DNA of 64,000 nucleotides from Eretmocerus hayati (taxonomy: Eukaryota; Arthropoda; Insecta; Hymenoptera; Aphelinidae), in contig CM056743.1 of NCBI GenBank assembly GCA_029851415.1, forward strand, positions 72,065,186-72,129,185, written 5' to 3'. A program made the position numbers and the translations under genes. Below, piece by piece: positions 55,501 to 64,000 of this stretch. Within the stretch, counting starts at the first letter, position 1. Each line of letters opens with the position of its first letter. Below the pieces are notes generated by a model that was not told the origin of the DNA, ran no database searches, and saw nothing but the letters and a program-made list of their open reading frames with translations.

Positions 55501-58500
55501 TTCAAAGTGTAGCTCCATCGTCCCGGAATGTTATCAAATAGTTCCTAAGTTGGCAGCATATCGGAATCCCATCTAAAATCGAGCATCATCGATATTTTTT
55601 GAAACGAAGTCACGTCAAATTTTGCATGAAGTGCATGCGCGATCCCCTGGCACCGATATCCATGATCAAAATTCAGCTCAAAATGTGACTCATTCATCCC
55701 CGAGCGTCACGAAACAATTACGAAGTTGGCAGCATATCGAATTCTCATCTAGGATCCATCATTCTTGATCATATTTGGATCGAGGTCGAGTCAAGTTTCG
55801 CATGAATCGTGTCTCTGATTCCTTGGCACAAGATTCCGGAATCGGAATTCATTCCAAAATGTAGCTCACTTATCACAAAATGTTATGGAATAGTTTCTAA
55901 GTTAGCAGCATATCAAAATCTCATGTAGAATTCGCTATCCTTGATCATACGTAAATCGAAGACCTGTCAGGTTTTGTATGAATCGCGTCTCAGATTTCTT
56001 GGCACGTATTCCGAAACTGGTATTAAGTTCAGAATGTAGCTCACTTATCCCAGAATGTTATGAGATAGTTTCTAAGTTGGTAGCATATCGAAATCTCATC
56101 TAGAATCCAGCGGTTTCAATAATTTTTGAGTCGGAGTCCTGCCATTTTTGCATGAATCGCCTCTCAGATTTCTTGGCACCAGATTCCGGAATCTGGATTC
56201 AGTTCAAAATATAGCTCACTCATTCCAGAATATTATGGAATAGTTGCTAAGTTAGCAGCATATCGAAATCTCATGTGGAATCCATCATTTTCGATCATAT
56301 TTGAATTGAAGTCGTGTCAAGTTTTGCATGAATCGCGTCTCAGATTCCTCGGTACCAGATTCCGGAATCGCAAATCAGTTCAAAATATAGCTCGACTATC
56401 CCAGAATGTAATGATTTAGTTTCCAAGTTGGCAGCATATCGAACTCTTATGTAGGATCGAGTATCTTTGACCGAATTTGAACTGGGCTCATCTCAATCTT
56501 CGCATAATATACCTGTGAGATTTTCTAGCACCAAATTTCGGAGACGAGGCCCAGTTCGAAATGTAGCTCCCTCCTCACGAAATAATATGAAATAGTTTCC
56601 AAGTTGGCAGCATATCGGAATCTCATCTAGAATCAAGCATTCTTAATCGCATTAGGAGACTGTACTCATGTCAATTTTCGCATGGACTGCGTCTTAGATT
56701 CCTCGGCACCATATTCCGGAATCGAGATCTTAGTTCAAAATATCGCTCACTCATCTCAAAATGTTATGGAATAGTTTCGAAGTTAGCAGCATATCGAAAT
56801 CTCATGTAGAATCCACTATCCTTGATCATACTTAAATCGAAGACCTGTCAGGTTTTGTATGAATCGCGTCTCAGATTTCTTGGCACATATTCCCAAACTG
56901 GTATTAATTTCAAAATGTAGCTCACTTATCCCAGAATGTTATGGGATAGTTTCTAAGTTGGTAGCATATCGGAATCTCATCTAGAATCCAGCAGTTTCAA
57001 TAAGTTTTGAATCGAAGTCGTGTCAAGTTTTGCACGAATCGCGTCTCAGATATCTCGGCACCAGATTCCGGAATTGAGATCCAGTTCAAAGTGTAGCTCC
57101 ATCGTCCCGGAATGTTATCAAATAGTTCCTAAGTTGGCAGCATATCGGAATCCCATCTAAAATCGAGCATCATCGATATTTTTTGAATCGAAGTCACGTC
57201 AAATTTTGCATGAAGTGCATGCGCGATCCCCTGGCACCGATATCCGTGATCAAAATCCAGCTCAAAATGTAACTCATTCATCCCCGAGCGTCACGAAACA
57301 ATTACGAAGTTGCCAGCATATCGAATTCTCATCTAGGATCCATCATTCTTGATCATATTTGGATCGAGATCGTGTCAAGTTTCGCATGAATCGTGTCTCT
57401 GATTCCTTGGCACAAGATTCCGGAATCGGAATTCATTCCAAAATGTAGCTCACTTATCACGAAATGTTATGGAATAGTTTCTAAGTTGGTAGCATATCGA
57501 AATCTCATCTAGAATCCAGCAGTTTCAATAATTTTTGAATCGGAGTCGTGTCAAGTTTTGCATGAGTCGCCTCTCAGATTTCTTGGCACCAGATTCCGGA
57601 ATCTGGATTCAGTTTTAAATATAGCTCACTTATTCCAGAATGTTATGGAATAGTTTCTAAGTTGGCAGCATATCGAAATCTCATGTAGAATCCGATATCC
57701 TTGATCATACATAAATCGAAGACCTGTCAGGTTTTGTATGAATCGCGTCTCAGATTTCTTGGCACGTATTCCGAAACTGGTATTGAGTTCAGAATGTATC
57801 TCACTTATCCCAGAATGTTATTGGATAGTTTCTAAGTTGGTAGCATATCGAAATCTCATCTAGAATCCAGCAGTTACAATAAGTTTTCAATCGAAGTCGT
57901 GTCAAGTTTTGCGCGAATCGCGTCTCAGATATCTCGGCACCAGATTCCGGAATTGAGATCCAGTTCAAAGTGTAGCTCCATCGTCCCGGAATAATATCAA
58001 ATAGTTCCTAAGTTGGCAGCATATCGGAATCCCATCTAAAATCGAGCATCATCGATATTTTTTGAATCGAAGTCACGTCAAATTTTGCATGAAGTGCATG
58101 CGCGATCCCCTGGCACCGATATCCATGATCAAAATTCAGCTCAAAATGTAACTCATTCATCCCCGAGCGTCACGGAACAATTACGAAGTTGGCAGCATAT
58201 CGAATTCTCATCTAGGATCCATCATTCTTGATCATATTTGGATCGAGGTCGTGTCAAGTTTCGCATGAATCGTGTCTCTGATTCCTTGGCACAAGATTCC
58301 GGAATCGGAATTCATTCCAAAATGTAGCTCACTTATCACAAAATGTTATGGAATAGTTTCTAAGTTAGCAGCATATCGAAATCTCATGTAGAATCCACTA
58401 TCCTTGATCATACATAAATCGAAGAGCTGTCAGGTTTTGTATGAATCGCGTCTCAGATTTCTTGGCACGTATTCCGAAACTGGTATTAAGTTCAGAATGT

Positions 58501-61500
58501 AGCTCACTTATCCCAGAATGTTATGGGATAGTTTCTAAGTTGGTAGCATATCGAAATCTCATCTAGATTCCAGCAGTTCCAATAATTTTTAATCGAAGTC
58601 GTGTCGAGTTTTGCATGAATCGCCTCTCAGATTTCTTGGCACCAGATTCCGGAATCTGGATTGAGTTGAAAATGTAGCTCACTCATTCCAAAATGTTATG
58701 GAATGGTTATTAAGTTAGCAGCATATTGGAATCTCATGTAGAATCCACCATTTCCAATCATATTTGAATCGAAGTCGTGTCAAGTTTTGCATGAATCGCG
58801 GCTCAGATTCCTCGGTACCAGATTCCGGAATCGCAAATCAGTTCAAAATATAGCTCGACTATCCCAGAATGTAATGAAATAGTTTTCAAGTTGGCAGCAT
58901 ATCGAACTCTTATGTAGGATCGAGTATCTTTGACCGAATTTGAACTGGGCTCATCTCAATTTTCGCATAATATACCTGTGAGATTTTCTAGCACCAAATT
59001 TCGGAGACGAGGCCCAGTTCGAAAGGTAGCTCCCTCATCACGAAATAATATGAAATAGTTTCCAAGTTGGCAGCATATCGGAATCTCATCTAGAATCAAG
59101 CATCCTTAATCGCATTAGGACTGTACTCATGTCAATTTTCGCATGGACTGCGTCTTAGATTTCTCGGCACCATATTCCGGAATCGAGATCTTAGTTCAAA
59201 ATATCGCTCACTTATCACAAAATGTTATGGAATAGTTTCTAAGTTAGCAGCATATCGAAATCTCATGTAGAATCCACTATCCTTGATCATACTTAAATCG
59301 AAGACCTGTCAGGTTTTGTATGAATCGCGTCTCAGATTTCTTGGCATGTATTCCGAAACTGGTATTAAGTTCAGAATGTAGCTCACTTATCCCAGAATGT
59401 TATGGGATAGTTTCTAAGTTGGTAGCATATCGAAATCTCATCTAGAATCCAGCAGTTTCAATAATTTTTGGATCGAAGTCGTGTCAAGTTTTGCACGAAT
59501 CGCGTCTCAGATATCTCGGCACCAGATTCCGGAATTGAGATCCAGTTCAAAGTGTAGCTCCATCGTCCCGGAATGTTATTAAATAGTTCCTAAGTTGGCA
59601 GCATATCGGAATTCAATCTGAAGTCGAGCATCATGGATATTTTTTGAATCGAAGTCACGTCAAATTTTGCATGAAGTGCATGCGCGATCCCCTGGCACCG
59701 ATATCCATGATCAAAATTCAGCTCAAAATGTAACTCATTCATCCCCGATTGTCACGAAACAATTACGGAGTTGGCAGCATATCGAATTCTCATCTAGGAT
59801 CCATCATTCTTGATCATATTTGGATCGAGGTCGTGTCAAGTTTCGCATGAATCGTGTCTCTGATTCCTTGGCACAAGATTCCGGAATCGGAATTCATTCA
59901 AAAATGTAGCTCACTTATCACAAAATGTTATGGAATAGTTTCTAAGTTGGTAGCATATCGAAATCTCATCTAGAATCCAGCAGTTTCAATAATTTCTGAA
60001 TCGGAGTCGTGTCAAGTTTTGCATGAATCGCCTCTCAGATTTCTTGGCACCAGATTCCGGAATCTGGATTCAGTTCAAAATATAGCTCACTTATTCCAGA
60101 ATGTTATGGAATAGTTTCTAAGTTAGCAGCATATTGAAATCTCATGTAGAATCCACTATCCTTGATCATACATAAATCGAAGACCTGTCAGGTTTTGTAT
60201 TAATCGCGTCTCAGATTTCTTGGCACGTATTCCTAAACTGGTATTAAGTTCAGAATGTATCTCACTTATCCCAGAATGTTATGGGATAGTTTCTAAGTTG
60301 GTAGCATATCGAAATCTCATCTAGAATCCAGCAGTTTCAATAAGTTTTCAATCGGAGTCGTGTCAAGTTTTGCACGAATCGCGTCTCAGATATCTCGGCA
60401 CCAGATTCCGGAATTGAGATCCAGTTCAAAGTGTAGCTCCATCGTCCCGGAATGTTATCAAATAGTTCCTAAGTTGGCAGCATATCGGAATCCCATCTAA
60501 AATCGAGCATCATCGATATTTTTTGAATCGAAGTCACGTCAAATTTTGCATGAAGTGCATGCGCGATCCCCTGGCACCGATATCCATGATCAAAATTCAG
60601 CTCAAAATGTGACTCATTCATCCCCGAGCGTCACGAAACAATTACGAAGTTGGCAGCATATCGAATTCTCATCTAGGATCCATCATTCTTGATCATATTT
60701 GGATCGAGGTCGAGTCAAGTTTCGCATGAATCGTGTCTCTGATTCCTTGGCACAAGATTCCGGAATCGGAATTCATTCCAAAATGTAGCTCACTTATCAC
60801 AAAATGTTATGGAATAGTTTCTAAGTTAGCAGCATATCGAAATCTCATGTAGAATTCGCTATCCTTGATCATACGTAAATCGAAGACCTGTCAGGTTTTG
60901 TATGAATCGCGTCTCAGATTTCTTGGCACGTATTCCTAAACTGGTATTAAGTTCAGAATGTATCTCACTTATCCCAGAATGTTATGGGATGGTTTCTAAG
61001 TTGGTAGCATATCGAAATCTCATCTAGAATCCAGCAGTTTCAATAAGTTTTGAATCGAAGTCGTGTCAAGTTTTGCACGAATCGCGTCTCAGATATCTCG
61101 GCGACAGATTCCGGAATTGAGATCCAGTTCAAAGTGTAGCTCCATCGTCCCGGAATGTTATCAAATAGTTCCTAAGTTGGCAGCATATCGGAATCCCATC
61201 TAAAATCGAGCATCATCGATATTTTTTGAAACGAAGTCACGTCAAATTTTGCATGAAGTGCATGCGCGATCCCCTGGCACCGATATCCATGATCAAAATT
61301 CAGCTCAAAATGTGACTCATTCATCCCCGAGCGTCACGAAACAATTACGAAGTTGGCAGCATATCGAATTCTCATCTAGGATCCATCATTCTTGATCATA
61401 TTTGGATCGAGGTCGAGTCAAGTTTCGCATGAATCGTGTCTCTGATTCCTTGGCACAAGATTCCGGAATCGGAATTCATTCCAAAATGTAGCTCACTTAT

Positions 61501-63549
61501 CACAAATTGTTATGGAATAGTTTCTAAGTTAGCAGCATATCGAAATCTCATGTAGAATCCACTATCCTTGATCATACATAAATCGAAGACCTGTCAGGTT
61601 TTGTATGAATCGCGTCTCAGATTTCTTGGCACGTATTCCGAAACTGGTATTAAGTTCAGAATGTAGCTCACTTATCCCAGAATGTTATGGGATAGTTTCT
61701 AAGTTGGTAGCATATCGAAATCTCATCTAGAATCCAGCAATTTCAATAATTTTTTAATTTGAGTCGTGTCAAGTTTTGCATGAATCGCCTCTCAGATTTC
61801 TTGGCACCAGATTCTGGCATCCGGATTCAGTTCAAAATATAGCTCACTTATCTCAGAATGTTATGGAATAGTTGCTAAGTTAGCAGCATATCGAAATCTC
61901 ATGTGGAATCCATCATTTTCGATCATATTTGAATCGAAGTCGTGTCAAGTTTTGCATGAACCGCGTCTCAAATTCCTCGGCACTAGATTGTGGAATCGCG
62001 AATCAGTTCAAAATATAGCTCGACTATCCCAGAATGTAATGAAATAGTTTTCAAGTTGGCAGCATATCGAACTCTTATGTAGGATCGAGTATCTCTTACC
62101 GAATTTGAACTGAGCTCATCTCAATTTTCCCATAATATACCTGAGAGATGTTTTAGTCCCAAATTTCGGAGTCGAGGCCCAGTTCAGGAGATAGCTCCTT
62201 TATCACAAAATGATATGAACTAGTTTCTAAGTTGGTAGCATATTGAAAACACATCTAGAATCGAACATTTTTAATCATATTTGGATTGTACTCATGTCAA
62301 TTTTCGCATGAACTGCGTCTTAGAATTCTTGGCACCAGATTCCGGAATCGAGATCCCAGTTCAAAATATCGCTCACTCATCTCAGAATGTTATGAAATAG
62401 TTTCGAAGTTGGCAGCATATCGGAATTTCATCTAGAATCCACCATCTCCGATCATATTTAGACTCTACTCTCATCCAGTCTTGCATGAACCGCGTCTCTG
62501 GTTTCTTGGCACCAGATTCCGAAATTGAGATCCAGTTCAAAATATCGCTCATCCATCACAAAATGGTATGAAATAGTTTCAAAGTTGGCAGCATATCGAA
62601 ATCCCATCAAGCATCCACCATTTCCGATGATATTTGAAACGAAGTCGTGTCAAGTTCTGCATGAGCCGCGTATCAGATTGCTTGGCACCGGATTTCGTGA
62701 TAGAGATTCAGTTCAAAATATAGCTCACGCATCACAGAATGAAATGAGACAGTTCCTAAGTTGGCAGCATATCGGAATCTCATTTAGAGTTCAGCATTTT
62801 CAATAAGTTTTGAATCGAAGTCATGTCGAGTTTTGCATGAATCGCGTCTCAGATTTTTTGGCACAAGATTCCGGAATTGAGATCCAGTTCAAAATGTAGC
62901 TCACTCATCCCGGAATGTTATGAAATAGTTTCTAAGTTGGCAGCATATCGGAATCCCATCTAAAATCCAGCATCTTCGATATTTTTCAAATCGAAGTCAC
63001 GTCAAATTTTGCATGAAGTGCATGCGCGATCCCCTGGCACCGATATCCATGATCGAAATTCAGCTCAAAATGTAGCTTATTCATCCCCGAGCGTCACGGA
63101 ACAATTACGAAGTTGGCAGCATATCGAATTTCCATCTAGAATCCACCATTCTTGATCATATTTGAATCGAGGTCGTGTCAAGTTTCGCATGAATCGTGTC
63201 TCTGATTTCTTGGCACAAGATTCCGGCATCGGGATTCAGTCCAAAATGTAGTTCACTCATCACAGAATGTTATGGAATAGTTTCTAAGTTAGCAGCATAT
63301 CTCGAAATCTCATGTAGAATCCACCATCTTTGATCATATTTAAATCGAAGTTCTGTCAGGTTTTCCATGAATCGCGCCTCAGATTTCTTGGCACGTATTC
63401 CGAAATCGGTATTCAGTTCAAAATGTAGCTCTCCCATCCCAGAACGTTATGGGATAGTTTCTAAGTTGGCAGCATATCAAAATCTCCTCTAGAATCCAGC
63501 AGTTTCAATAATTTTTGAATCGAAGTCGTGTCAAGTTTTGCATGAATCG
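49510..63549 (+). repeat. Satellite array, about 80 units of about 176 bp with higher-order blocks
   Basis: Units share GTTGGCAGCATATCGGAATCTCATC, TCGTGTCAAGTTTTGCATGAATCGCGTCTC and CAGATTCCGGAATC words. A distinctive unit with GAAGTGCATGCGCGATCCCC recurs near 49,650, 51,230, 52,810, 54,400, 55,630, 57,215, 58,095, 59,675, 60,555, 61,260 and 63,015. Spacings are about 1,580, 1,230, 880 or 700 bp, that is 9, 7, 5 or 4 units, so blocks of several lengths were duplicated. Edge units (49,510-51,100; 62,100-63,549) are more diverged than the centre. Frames inside are not genes. Confidence 0.92.
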
Positions 63550-64000
63550 TGTTGAGATATGTGTACATTCAACTGTGACACTGACATAGCAGAAGCTGTC
63601 ATTCACTGTAAGGGAACCGCTATACCGATTTTGGCGAGTCCACAACGATCCAAGGAAAACTACCTCTTTTCCCAACATGGTAGCAGTTGCTAAGGTTACA
63701 AATGTGGAAAACTTTTACTGATCATTCGATGAGGAGGATTGGTGAAGAAATTGAAGATACGCCGCAAACTTCAGAAAAAAGTGAAGAATCGTTAATAAGT
63801 TAACCGAGTTCCAAGGAAGTGAAGAAGTTGAAGAATTAAGTGAAGAAGCTCCCAGTGGAAATACAGAAGAAATGGCAGGAGATTTTACAGTGCCAGTTTT
63901 CGACGAAAAACACTACAGTAGTTGGAAAAAATGAATTGAAATGCTCTTGAAACCGAAGAAGTGCCACAAAGTGTGCGAGGTTGGGATATTAGTATATTTG
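63550..64000 (+). mobile_element. Copia-type LTR retrotransposon, 5' part
   Basis: A short putative LTR (63550-63677, 128 bp) starts TGTTGAG and ends CCCAACA with TGTTG/CAACA inverted termini. TGGTAGCAG (63678-63686) follows at once, as an initiator-Met tRNA primer-binding site would. The gag-like frame starts at ATG 63872 with GDFTVPVFDEKHYSSWKK, a TGA at 63932-63934, and then IEMLLKPKKCHKVCE, the typical start of Copia gag. The element runs off the window, so LTR identity cannot be checked. It entered the satellite array, which stops at its left edge. Confidence 0.7.

Overview
The window looks like arthropod (probably insect) nuclear DNA that consists almost entirely of selfish elements. 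The eukaryotic assignment rests on a spliceosomal-type intron, TATA plus TCAKT-type initiators spaced 31-33 bp apart, tRNA genes with internal A/B boxes and T-run terminators, LINE, Penelope and Copia relics, and satellite arrays. No ordinary host gene was recognised. All family calls come from reading motifs; no database search was run.

Bases 1 to about 13,600 hold a decayed Polinton/Maverick (adintovirus-like) provirus. On the minus strand lie the virion genes: phospholipase A2/pX, adenain-like protease, single jelly-roll minor capsid protein, double jelly-roll major capsid protein and a conserved small protein. On the plus strand lie the packaging ATPase, a DUF8207-like protein, a small protein and an integrase with a chromodomain. 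A truncated protein-primed B-family DNA polymerase is at 11,052-12,831. Most genes carry stops, frameshifts or lost start codons. The minor capsid gene and some small genes are still open. The unit also carries two tRNA genes (Lys-TTT and Phe-GAA), a 356-bp MITE and a 1.1-kb palindrome beside the polymerase break. Several core promoters sit inside the last codons of the preceding gene.

Bases 13,600-21,600 hold repeats and scattered accessory genes. The most striking locus is 14,617-15,805: an hsp-like promoter (TATA, TCAGT initiator, a seven-pentamer heat-shock element array) next to an intact, intron-containing paralogue of the small protein at 1,489-2,016.

Bases 22,510-31,966 form one large foldback element with about 174-bp tandem units in opposite orientation in its two arms. 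From 32,814 to about 35,950 lies a Mutator-like transposase with an N-terminal viral-USP-like cysteine protease domain. It is interrupted by a 1,459-bp element (4-bp TATA duplication) and a Penelope-type hairpin with a hammerhead-ribozyme-like motif. Several tandem repeats follow (about 297-bp x3; about 173-bp x17), then a LINE fragment and a transposase-like relic. A Penelope-like element (45,716-49,500) is split by a 2.5-kb element that contains a 20-bp minisatellite. The last 14 kb is a satellite of about 176-bp units with higher-order structure, entered at 63,550 by a Copia-type LTR retrotransposon that runs off the window.

The provirus genes would have worked together as a self-synthesising DNA element: polymerase plus integrase for replication and insertion, ATPase, protease and capsid proteins for virions. 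The remaining sequence records later nested insertions and array expansion.
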